From contig BSYQ01000015.1 of assembly GCA_030272585.1 (NCBI GenBank), positions 1,538,150 through 1,602,149 on the forward strand: 64,000 nucleotides of DNA, written 5' to 3'. Both the position numbers and the translations under genes were made by a program. The DNA is from Bryopsis sp. KO-2023 (lineage: Eukaryota > Chlorophyta > Ulvophyceae > Bryopsidales > Bryopsidaceae). Shown here piece by piece: positions 47,301 through 57,537 of this stretch. Position 1 is the first letter of the stretch; each line of letters starts with the position of its first letter. Below the pieces are notes generated by a model, which searched no databases, had not been told where the DNA came from, and worked only from the letters and a program-made list of their open reading frames with translations.

Positions 47301-47699
47301 TATTATTAGGTTTTTTTTTCACTATTTTCCAATGACAAGAAACCGATATTCATTTTTTGTCATTTTATTTTTTTTTGTTGGGGGGGAGGTGCTGAACTAT
47401 TTTCAGGTCTCGGTCATAATCGAAGGCGGAATTATTATTAAAAAAAACATGTTAAACTAAATTTGTTGAATTTTCTTGTGTCGAACAAGGAGTCTCATTA
47501 TAACTTCGGGCGTGCATACCACCAACTGGGCCTTTTCCACATCGCTGTGAAAGCTTACGAACAGTGTTTGAAAGCAGAAGCTCCCCCAGGGGTGCCCTGC
47601 ATAAAAAGGGAGGCCGCGCACAACCTGGTTTTGATTTACAAAGCAACAGGGGCGAAGGAGCTGGCAAGAAGAGTCATGCAAGAGAATTTGACCATATGA
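38302..47699 (+). CDS. TFIIIC TPR subunit (GTF3C3 / Tfc4 / TFIIIC102 type)
   Basis: Sixteen exons (38302-38473, 39074-39220, 39697-39772, 40218-40445, 40640-40826, 41105-41317, 41653-41851, 42384-42448, 42775-42867, 43260-43403, 43628-43865, 44996-45159, 45604-45872, 46374-46543, 46923-47035, 47490-47699) encode 895 aa, with every phase consistent. The N-terminus is strongly acidic (DEDDNA, VFEDEDQVELFDEEDD), as usual for this subunit. It is followed by a basic patch (RGRNRRRRRRK) and about ten tetratricopeptide-like helical repeats. Examples are PNYGDAYHTMGMIINAEGN, FYMVAAHFTPKDVTLWKQLA and the C-terminal HYNFGRAYHQLGLFHIAVKA. TFIIIC binds A and B boxes of tRNA genes, and this subunit bridges to TFIIIB (Brf1 and Bdp1), so the protein is a nuclear Pol III assembly factor. 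Two ATGs are adjacent at 38302 and 38305. The 1.1-kb intron 43866-44995 is the longest. Family assignment rests on length, acidic start and repeat sequence. Confidence 0.9.
41388..41575 (+). repeat. degenerate AAGATCAACT-T(n) minisatellite in a TFIIIC intron
   Basis: About seven imperfect repeats of 20-30 bp, each a short AAGATCAAC/T-like block followed by a run of 5-10 T, fill most of this part of the intron 41318-41652. It probably arose by slippage. Confidence 0.65.
43105..43162 (+). repeat. dispersed repeat family B, copy 3
   Basis: It lies in a TFIIIC intron and contains CCATCCGCTACAGCAAATGA followed by GATATGGGTCCC. It shares the end block with the copy at 46041 (GATATGGTCCC). Confidence 0.4.
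46041..46085 (+). repeat. dispersed repeat family B, copy 4
   Basis: It contains GAGGCTGGAAGC and CTATGCAAATGAGTGATATG followed by GTCCC, in the TFIIIC intron 45873-46373. A fifth partial copy, CGCAAATGAGTGATATGCAC, lies at about 47210-47229 in a later intron. Confidence 0.45.
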
Positions 47700-48418
47700 A
47701 TATGTTCATTCCTGTCGGTCAAAATTAGAGTGTGGTTCATTTAGAGATAGAGGTTTAGATGCCGTATTAGAAAGGAAGGGAAAAAAAGACATAAGCAGCC
47801 AGGGAATGGTCAGAGTTTTCCTGTGTGTGGTTTGTTTAACATTATCTGCAGCTTGTTGGTCCTCCTCCCTGCCCTTTGATCACTTAACAGAACAATGGCT
47901 CATATATTCTAAAAAAAAACTCAACAAGAAACATTAAACCAACAAATGATACATTTAGGAGGAAAGAGGCAAACGCCATGAGGGCAAGTGGTCCCTCCAC
48001 CAGTGACCAGCTCACACACACTCATAGGAATGGAAATACCACCAAGCTTGCCTTAAGGCCGCTCCCTCTGCAGCTGCAAGAAGTGGTCCACAAGCTTCGA
48101 GATACCAATCGCGTTTTGGAGGTGCCACCGGCACGACACAGCGAAAACTCAAAGGTTGCCGATGCTCTAAATGGATTCTGTTACTGGAAACAGAAAATCA
48201 AATCAAATCACGATTACACACGAAGAAGCCAGAAACAGAAAGAGAAAAAGTTGTACGCACGCTGATGGTCCAGCGTGTCGCTAGATTGCCAGCATAGCGG
48301 GTGGTGGGCGGGTATAAGTATGAACGCTTTGACACTCCAACACACCAACGTCTGTGCGCTCCACCATCCAGCTCGATCTAGCATTCGCCGCCGACACGCT
48401 TGCCAGTTCTCAGTGAAG
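47700..48418. promoter_or_regulatory. intergenic region and lectin promoter
   Basis: The first part is the 3' UTR-like tail of the TFIIIC gene. A TATA-like sequence (GGTATAAGTA, TATAAG at 48313-48318) lies 106 bp before the lectin ATG and is the clearest TATA box in the window. The frame of the lectin is open upstream to 48275, but the signal peptide fixes the start at 48419. Confidence 0.5.
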
Positions 48419-48799
48419 ATGAGTGCCGCCAATCTCGTTGTTGCTCTGCTGTTGGCAACGATTGCGACCGGTGCCTACGCCAGGGTCGGGGTAGTCGACG
48501 TTACAAAACTGGGTGACAGGCGCTCTTGCCCCGTGAGGCCATGGACGCCACAGCAAACAGCTGCCAGGGAGAAGACGGTTGCAGTCAAGTTCGGATTCAA
48601 GTACACCACGCCGCCCCAAGTGATGGTTGTCCTTTCCGCACTCGACGCCGACAAGAACAAAAACTTGAGGGTCCGCCTCGAGGCGGAAGACGTTACGGAA
48701 GAAGGGTTCACCTTGAGGGTGGGCGTCTGGTGCCAGACCTACGTGCACTGGGCTCGCGCGTCCTGGGTCGCGATTCCCGATGTTATCGCCACTGCCTGA
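48419..48799 (+). CDS. small secreted H-type lectin domain protein
   Basis: This is a single-exon 126-aa protein. Residues 1-21 form a signal peptide (LVVALLLATIATGAYA, with cleavage likely after Ala21). Residues about 54-120 match the H-type lectin fold seen in snail agglutinin and discoidin C-terminal domains: VKFGFKYTTPPQVMVVLSAL, D77-K-N-K-N, LRVRLEAEDVTEEGFTLRV, then W104-C and ASWVAIP. Two Cys (37 and 105) could form a disulfide. H-type lectins bind GalNAc or Gal as trimers or hexamers. A role in cell-surface recognition or defence is inferred only from the family. The gene has a TATA box and no intron, unlike almost all of its neighbours, and sits next to the satellite array. The ATG context is AAGATGA. 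Confidence 0.85.
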   Translation: MSAANLVVALLLATIATGAYARVGVVDVTKLGDRRSCPVRPWTPQQTAAREKTVAVKFGFKYTTPPQVMVVLSALDADKNKNLRVRLEAEDVTEEGFTLRVGVWCQTYVHWARASWVAIPDVIATA

Positions 48800-49623
48800 G
48801 CGCACTGAGTCTGGATCGACAGCAGTGGTGTTTTTTTGAGGAGTGGTCGGCGCAACACTGGGTCTTACTTTTGGGAATTCCTAGTGGTTTGCTTAAGCAG
48901 TGATTTTTTCTTTGCCGATTTTGGACATTGGTCGCCTTGTGTTCCGAGGCTTGGTTGAGCAGCTCACTTGGTCAAACAATCTTGATGCTTTTTTTTTCCA
49001 TGATAGCTATTTTTGAATTTCTTATAGTTTTGAACATAAGGTTTTGAGACGATACAAAAGCTGACACAAATGATCAGTTCTTTTAAATCTTATTCTTGCT
49101 TTGAAGAAAAATTGAAAGCAAGCGAAAAGCACTGCTATTGTTAGCCCAATGGGAAGTGTGGAACCTTTCCCCATTATTTTATACACAAAGGTCCTCTGTT
49201 ACGACAATCGAAAAAACACACTAAGAAGACCGATAATTTATGTTTTGAAATATTGGGTTTTATGTCGGATCACTCGAAAAAAGGAGGGGGTCTGGATCCA
49301 GACCCCCTCCTGGCTCCGGAGCGACATGAAACGTGACATGTCAATGAGAATGCTGTGAAACTTCCAATCCATGGTGTTTCGATCATATATGGAGTTATAA
49401 TTGACTCTCTGAAGTTGCGAAAGTGAATTGTACTCAATGCCCATTTGTCCAACAACAAAACGAAAGGTAAATCACTCTTCCTCAAAACAAAGAGAGATGA
49501 TACGGACAACAGCAACCTTTTCTCAAATTTCTCAAGTCTACCCGAAAAAGAAAATCCAACTGACATCAACTCCTTCCCCTTTCTGTCGCTTATCGAACAC
49601 GTTTGGCGCTTTCTGGACACGGA
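48800..49623. other. intergenic region between the lectin gene and the satellite array
   Basis: This is mixed-composition sequence with few homopolymers. It contains the 30-bp perfect palindrome at 49282-49311 (separate entry). Frames of 60-120 codons on both strands of 49149-49660 have no domain. No RNA gene is visible. Confidence 0.45.
49282..49311. repeat. 30-bp perfect palindrome
   Basis: The sequence reads the same on both strands, with arms AGGAGGGGGTCTGGA and its complement and no spacer, centred on GGATCC at 49294-49299. It lies about 310 bp before the first satellite-related sequence. Such a palindrome can extrude as a cruciform or bind a dimeric protein. Confidence 0.9.
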
Positions 49624-49894
49624 TGACGTCACCTAGGGGTGGCGGCGCGATCACGTGACCGGTTTGTGGGTACCTGATCGTTGAGGGCACCGAAAGCTCG
49701 TGGCGGTAGTATACCCCATTGAAATTGGAACAGACGCGTGATCTTTGACAAGATGGGCGTGTTGCACCTAGTGCTTAAACTCGAGTTTACAAATCGGGGG
49801 TTCAACCCCCCGCTGCCACCTATGAATTTCCTTGTCCCCACTTTACTGAGCCAGTTGGTGGCTCTGGCCACAACACATGCAGTCCCGGTTCTTG
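49624..49894 (-). repeat. inverted, diverged partial satellite monomer at the array edge
   Basis: This stretch is the reverse complement of about 270 bp of the satellite monomer, from TGACGTCACCT through CACGTGACCGG and the GGGGTTCAACCCC hairpin to ACACATGCAGTCCC. It has more substitutions and small deletions than the forward monomers (for example CTCGAGTTTACAAATCGGGG). Forward monomers begin within 10 bp, at about 49901, so the array edge is a head-to-head inverted junction. Confidence 0.9.
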
Positions 49895-51036
49895 ATGGGT
49901 AAGAAAAATCATAGGTGGCAGCTGGGGGTTGAACCCCCCATCTGGAAACTCGGGTTTAAGCACTAGGTGCAACACGCCCATCTTGTTAAAGATCACGCGT
50001 CTGTTCCAATTTCAATGGGGTATACTACCGCCACGAGCTTTTGGTGCCCTCAACGATCAGGTACCCACAAACCGGTCACGTGATCGCGCCGCCACCCCCA
50101 GGTGACGTCAAATGGAGGCTGAATTGAGCTTAATTGAACGTTCTTGAAAACACTCCCACACGCTTGCAAACTCGGTGTGGTTGGAGGGAGCAGGGCTAGG
50201 AGAGGGAACCCCAGTCAGCACCAAAAAAAGGAGCACCCAACCCAAGAGGAATTCTGGGTGTTTTTTTTGGGGGGGGGGTGGAGCCCAAGAACTGGGACTG
50301 CATGTGTTGTGGCCTGAGCCACCAACTGACTCAAAAAAACAGTGGGGCAAGGAAAAAAGAGTGAGCAAGGAAAATCAAAGGTGGCAGCTGGGGGTTGAAC
50401 CCCCATCTGGAAACTCGGGTTCAAGCACTAGGTGCAACACACCCATCTTGTTAAAGATCACGCGTCTGTTCCAATTTCAATGGGGTATACTACCGCCACG
50501 AGCTTTTGGTGCCCTCAACGATCAGGTACCCACAAACCGGTCACGTGATCGCGCCGCCACCCCCAGGTGACGTCAAATGGAGGCTGAATTGAGCTTAATT
50601 GAACGTTCTTGAAAACACTCCCACACGTTTGCAAACTCGGTGTGGTTGGAGGGAGCAGGGCTAGGAGAGGGAACCCCAGTCAGCACCAAAAAAAGGAGCA
50701 CCCAACCCAAGAGGAATTCTGGGTGTTTTTTTTTGGGGGGGGGGTGGAGCCCAAGAACTGGGATTGCATGTGTTGTGGCCTGAGCCACCAACTGACACAA
50801 AAAAAAGCGGGGCAAGGAAAAAAGAGTGGGACAAGAAAATTCATAGGTGGCAGCTGGGGGTTGAACCCCCATCTGGAAACTCGGGTTCAAGCACTAGGTG
50901 CAACACGCCCATCTTGTCAAAGATCACGCGTCTGTTCCAATTTCAATGGGGTATACTACCGCCACGAGCTTTTGGTGCCCTCAACGATCAGGTACCCACA
51001 AACCGGTCACGTGATCGCGCCGCCATCCCCAGGTGA

Positions 51037-54000
51037 CGTCAAATGGAGGCTGAATTGAGCTTAATTAAACGTTCTTGAAAACACTCCCACACGTTTGCAA
51101 ACTCGGTGTGGTTGGAGGGAGCAGGGCTAGGAGAGGGAACCCCAGTCAGCACCAAAAAAAGTAGCACCCAACCCAAGAGGAACTCTGGGTGTTTTTTTTT
51201 GGGGGGGTGGTGGAGCCCAAGAACTGGGACTGCATGTGTTGTGGCCTGAGCCACCAACTGACACAAAAAAAAGTGGGGCAAGGAAAAAAGAGTGGGACAA
51301 GAAAATTCATAGGTGGCAGCTGGGGGTTGAACCCCCATCTGGAAACTCGGGTTTAAGCACTAGGTGCAACACGTCCATCTTGTTAAAGATCACACGTCTG
51401 TTCCAATTTCAATGGGGTATACTACCGCCACGAGCTTTTGGTGCCCTCAATTATCAGGTACCCACAAACCGGTCACGTGATCGCGCCGCCACCCCCAGGT
51501 GACGTCAAATGGAGGCTGAATTGAGCTTAATTGAACGTTCTTGAAAACACTCCCACACGCTTGCAAACTCGGTGTGGTTGGAGGGAGCAGGGCTAGGAGA
51601 GGGAACCCCAGTCAGCACCAGAAAAAGTAGCACCCAACCCAAGAGGAATTCTGGGTATTTTTTTTTGGGGGGGGGGTGGAGCCCAAGAACTGGGACTGCA
51701 TGTGTTGTGGCCTGAGCCACCAACTGACACAAAAAAAAGTGGGTCAAGGAAAAAAGAGTGGGCAAGGAAAATCATAGGTGGCAGCTGGGGGTTGAACCCC
51801 CCATCTAGAAACTCGGGTTTAAGCACTAGGTGCAACACGCCCATCTTGTTGAAGATCACGCGTCTGTTCCAATTTCAATGGGGTATACTACCGCCACGAG
51901 CTTTTGGTGCCCTCAACGATCAGGTACCCACAAACCGGTCACGTGATCGCGCCGCCACCCCCAGGTGACGTCAAATGGAGGCTGAATTGAGCTTAATTGA
52001 ACGTTCTTGAAAACACTCCCACACGTTTGCAAACTCGGTGTGGTTGGAGGGAGCAGGGCTAGGAGAGGGAACCCCAGTCAGCACCAAAAAAAGGAGCACC
52101 CAACCCAAGAGGAATTCTGGGTGTTTTTTTTTGGGGGGGGGATGGAGCCCAAGAACTGGGATTGCATGTGTTGTGACCTGAGCCACCAACTGACACAAAA
52201 AAAAGTGGGTCAAGGAAAAAAGAGTGGGACAAGAAAATTCATAGGTGGCAGCTGGGGGTTGAACCCCCATCTGGAAACTCGGGTTTAAGCACTAGGTGCA
52301 ACACGCCCATCTTGTTAAAGATCACGCGTCTGTTCCAATTTCAATGGGGTATACTACCGCCACGAGCTTTTGGTGCCCTCAACGATCAGGTACCCACAAA
52401 CCGGTCACGTGATCGCGCCGCCACCCCCAGGTGACGTCAAATGGAGGCTGAATTGAGCTTAATTGAACGTTCTTGAAAACACTCCCACACGCTTGCAAAC
52501 TCGGTGTGGTTGGAGGGAGCAGGGCTAGGAGAGGGAACCCCAGTCAGCACCAAAAAAAGTAGCACCCAACCCAAGAGGAATTCTGGGTGTTTTTTTTTGG
52601 GGGGGGGATGGAGCCCAAGAACTGGGACTGCATGTGTTGTGGCCTGAGCCACCAACTGACACAAAAAAAAGTGGGGCAAGGAAAAAAGAGTGGGACAAGA
52701 AAATTCATAGGTGGCAGCTGGGGGTTGAACCCCCATCTGGAAACTCGGGTTTAAGCACTAGGTGCAACACGCCCATTTTGTCAAAGATCACGCGTCTGTT
52801 CCAATTTCAATGGGGTATACTACCGCCACGAGCTTTTGGTGCCCTCAACGATCAGGTACCCACAAACCGGTCACGTGATCGCGCCGCCATCCCCAGGTGA
52901 CGTCAAATGGAGGCTGAATTGAGCTTAATTGAACGTTCTTGAAAACACTCCCACACGTTTGCAAACTCGGTGTGGTTGGAGGGAGCAGGGCTAGGAGAGG
53001 GAACCCCAGTCAGCACCAAAAAAAGTAGCACCCAACCCAAGAGGAACTCTGGGTGTTTTTTTTTGGGGGGGTGGTGGAGCCCAAGAACTGGGACTGCATG
53101 TGTTGTGCCCTAAGCCACCAACTGACACAAAAAAAAGTGGGGCAAGGAAAAAAGAGTGGGACAAGAAAATTCATAGGTGGCAGCTGGGGGTTGAACCCCC
53201 ATCTGGAAACTCGGGTTTAAGCACTAGGTGCAACACGCCCATCTTGTCAAAGATCACGCGTCTGTTCCAATTTCAATGGGGTATACTACCGCCACGAGCT
53301 TTTGGTGCCCTCAACGTTCAAGTACCCACAAACCGGTCACGTGATCGCGCCGCCATCCCCAGGTGACGTCAAATGGAGGCTGAATTGAGCTCAATTGAAC
53401 GTTCTTGAAAACACTCCCACACGTTTGCAAACTCGGTGTGGTTGGAGGGAGCAGGGCTAGGAGAGGGAACCACAGTCAGCACCAAAAAAAGTAGCACCCA
53501 ACCCAAGAGGAATTCTGGGTATTTTTTTTTGGGGGGGGGTGGAGCCCAAGAACTGGGACTGCATGTGTTGTGGCCTGAGCCACCAACTGACTCAAAAAAA
53601 CAGTGGGGCAAGGAAAAAAGAGTGGGCAAGGAAAGTCATAGGTGGCAGCTGGGGGTTGAACCCCCATCTGGAAACTCGGGTTTAAGCACTAGGTGCAACA
53701 CGCCCATCTTGTCAAAGATCACGCGTCTGTTCCAATTTCAATGGGGTATACTACCGCCACGAGCTTTTGGTGCCCTCAACGATCAGGTACCCACAAACCG
53801 GTCACGTGATCGCGCCGTCACCCCCAGGTGACGTCAAATGGAGGCTGAATTGAGCTTAATTGAACGTTCTTGAAAACACTCCCACACGTTTGCAAACTCG
53901 GTGTGATTGGAGGGAGCAGGGCTAGTCGAGGGAGCCCCAGTTAGCACCAAAAAAAGGAGCACCCAACCCAAGAGGAATTCTGGGTGTGTTTTTTTTTTTG

Positions 54001-57000
54001 GGGGGGGGGGGGTGGAGCCCAAGAACTGGGACTGCATGTGTTGTGGCCTGAGCCACCAACTGACACAAAAAAAAGTGGGGCAAGGAAAAAAGAGTGGGAC
54101 AAGAAAATTCATAGGTGGCAGCTGGGGGTTGAACCCCCATCTGGAAACTCGGGTTTAAGCACTAGGTGCAACACGCCCATCTTGTCAAAGATCACGCGTC
54201 TGTTCCAATTTCAATGGGGTATACTACCGCCACGAGCTTTTGGTGCCCTCAACGATCAGGTACCCGCAAACCGGTCACGTGATCGCGCCGTCACCCCCAG
54301 GTGACGTCAAATGGAGGCTGAATTGAGCTTAATTGAACGTTCTTGAAAACACTCCCACACGTTTGCAAACTCGGTGTGATTGGAGGGAGCAGGGCTAGTC
54401 GAGGGAGCCCCAGTTAGCACCAAAAAAAGGAGCACCCAACCCAAGAGGAATTCTGGGTGTGTTTTTTTTTTGGGGGGGGGGGGGGTGGAGCCCAAGAACT
54501 GGGACTGCATGTGTTGTGGCCTGAGCCACCAACTGACACAAAAAAGAGTGGGTCAAGGAAAAAAGAGTGGGACAAGAAAATTCATAGGTGGCAGCTGGGG
54601 GTTGAACCCCCATCTGGAAACTCGGGTTTAAGCACTAGGTGCAACACGCCCATCTTGTCAAAGATCACGCGTCTGTTCCAATTTCAATGGGGTATACTAC
54701 CGCCACGAGCTTTTGGTGCCCTCAACGATCAGGTACCCACAAACCGGTCACGTTATCGCGCCGTCACCCCCAGGTGACGTCAAATGGAGGCTGATTTGAG
54801 CTTAATTGAACGTTCTTGAAAACACTCCCACACGTTTGCAAACTCGGTGTGGTTGGAGGGAGCAGGGCTAGTCGAGGGAACCCCAGTCAGCACCAAAAAA
54901 AGGAGCACCCAACTTAAGAGGAACTCTGGGTATTTTTTTTTGGGGGGGGGTGGAGCCCAAGAACTGGGACTGCATGTGTTGTGGCCTGAGCCACCAACTG
55001 ACTCAAAAAAACAGTGGGGCAAGGAAAAAAGAGTGGGCAAGGAAAGTCATAGGTGGCAGCTGGGGGTTGAACCCCCATCTGGAAACTCGGGTTTAAGCAC
55101 TAGGTGCAACACGCCCATCTTGTCAAAGATCACGCGTCTGTTCCAATTTCAATGGGGTATACTACCGCCACGAGCTTTTGGTGCCCTCAACGATCAGGTA
55201 CCCACAAACCGGTCACGTGATCGCGCCGCCACCCCCAGGTGACGTCAAATGGAGGCTGAATTGAGCTTAATTGAACGTTCTTGAAAACACTCCCACACGT
55301 TTGCGAACTCGGTGTGGTTGGAGGGAGCAGGGCTAGGAGAGGGAACCCCAGTCAGCACCAAAAAAAGGAGCACCCAACCCAAGAGGAACTCTGGGTGTTT
55401 TTTTTTGGGGGGGGGGGTGGAGCCCAAGAACTGGGATTGCATGTGTTGTGGCCTGAGCCACCAATTCAAGGAAAAAAGAGTGGGCAAGGAAAATCATAGG
55501 TGGCAGCTGGGGGTTGAACCCCCATGTGGAAACTCGGGTTTAAGCACTAGGTGCAACACGCCCATCTTGTCAAAGATCACGCGTCTGTTCCAATTTCAAT
55601 GGGGTATACTACCGCCACGAGCTTTTGGTGCCCTCAACGATCAGGTACCCACAAACCGGTCACGTGATCGCGCCGCCATCCCCAGGTGACGTCAAATGGA
55701 GGCTGAACTGAGCTTAATTGAACGTTCTTGAAAACACTCCCACACGTTTGCAAACTCGGTGTGGTTGGAGGGAGCAGGGCTAGGAGAGGGAACCCCAGTC
55801 AGCACCAAAAAAAGTAGCACCCAACCCAAGAGGAACTCTGGGTGTTTTTTTTCGGGGGGGTGGTGGAGCCCAAGAACTGGGACTGCATGTGTTGTGGCCT
55901 GAGCCACCAACTGACACAAAAAAAAGTGGGGCAAGGAAAAAAGAGTGGGACAAGAAAATTCATAGGTGGCAGCTGGGGGTTGAACCCCCATCTGGAAACT
56001 CGGGTTTAAGCACTAGGTGCAACACGTCCATCTTGTTAAAGATCACACGTCTGTTCCAATTTCAATGGGGTATACTACCGCCACGAGCTTTTGGTGCCCT
56101 CAACGATCAGGTACCCACAAACCGGTCACGTGATCGCGCCGCCACCCCCAGGTGACGTCAAATGGAGGCTGAATTGAGCTTAATTGAACGTTCTTGAAAA
56201 CACTCCCACACGCTTGCAAACTCGGTGTGGTTGGAGGGAGCAGGGCTAGTCGAGGGAACCCCAGTCAGCACCAAAAAAAGTAGCACCCAACCCAAAAGGA
56301 ATTCTGGGTGTTTTTTTTTGTGGGGGGGGGGGTTGAACTGGGACTGCATGTGTTGTGGCCTGAGCCACCAACTGACACAAAAAAAAGTGGGTCAAGGAAA
56401 AAAGAGTGGGCAGGAAAATCATAGGTGGCAGCTGGGGGTTGAACCCCCATCTGGAAACTCGGGTTTAAGCACTAGGTGCAACACGCCCATCTTGTTAAAG
56501 ATCACGCGTCTGTTCCAATTTCAATGGGGTATACTACCGCCACGAGCTTTTGGTGCCCTCAACGATCAGGTACCCACAAACCGGTCACGTGATCGCGCCG
56601 CCACCCCCAGGTGACGTCAAATGGAGGCTGAATTGAGCTTAATTGAACGTTCTTGAAAACACTCCCACACGCTTGCAAACTCGGTGTGGTTGGAGGGAGC
56701 AGGGCTAGTCGAGGGAACCCCAGTCAGCACCAAAAAAAGGAGCACCCAACCCAAGAGGAATTCTGGGTGTTTTTTTTTGGGGGGGGGATGGAGCCCAAGA
56801 ACTGGGATTGCATGTGTTGTGACCTGAGCCACCAACTGACACAAAAAAAAGTGGGTCAAGGAAAAAAGAGTGGGCAGGAAAATCATAGGTGGCAGCTGGG
56901 GGTTGAACCCCCATCTGGAAACTCGGGTTTAAGCACTAGGTGCAACACGCCCATCTTGTTAAAGATCACGCGTCTGTTCCAATTTCAATGGGGTATACTA

Positions 57001-57537
57001 CCGCCACGAGCTTTTGGTGCCCTCAACGATCAGGTACCCACAAACCGGTCACGTGATCGCGCCGCCACCCCCAGGTGACGTCAAATGGAGGCTGAATTGA
57101 GCTTAATTGAACGTTCTTGAAAACACTCCCACACGCTTGCAAACTCGGTGTGGTTGGAGGGAGCAGGGCTAGTCGAGGGAACCCCAGTCAGCACCAAAAA
57201 AAGTAGCACCCAACCCAAAAGGAATTCTGGGTGTTTTTTTTTGTGGGGGGGGGGGTTGAACTGGGACTGCATGTGTTGTGGCCTGAGCCACCAACTGACA
57301 CAAAAAAAAGTGGGTCAAGGAAAAAAGAGTGGGCAGGAAAATCATAGGTGGCAGCTGGGGGTTGAACCCCCATCTGGAAACTCGGGTTTAAGCACTAGGT
57401 GCAACACGCCCATCTTGTTAAAGATCACGCGTCTGTTCCAATTTCAATGGGGTATACTACCGCCACGAGCTTTTGGTGCCCTCAACGATCAGGTACCCAC
57501 AAACCGGTCACGTGATCGCGCCGCCATCCCCAGGTGA
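51037..57537 (+). repeat. higher-order repeat block A (14 monomers, about 6.5 kb)
   Basis: Monomer lengths in order are 466, 466, 466, 466, 466, 465, 473, 473, 465, 447, 466, 459, 464 and 459. The order of the first twelve is repeated in the next block. Private variants recur at a constant offset of about 6.5 kb: TTAATTAAACG near 51061 and 57562, CTCAATTATCAGG near 51447 and 57948, CACGTTATCGCG near 54750 and 61247, and a deletion giving CCACCAATTCAAGG near 55458 and 61954. Confidence 0.88.
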
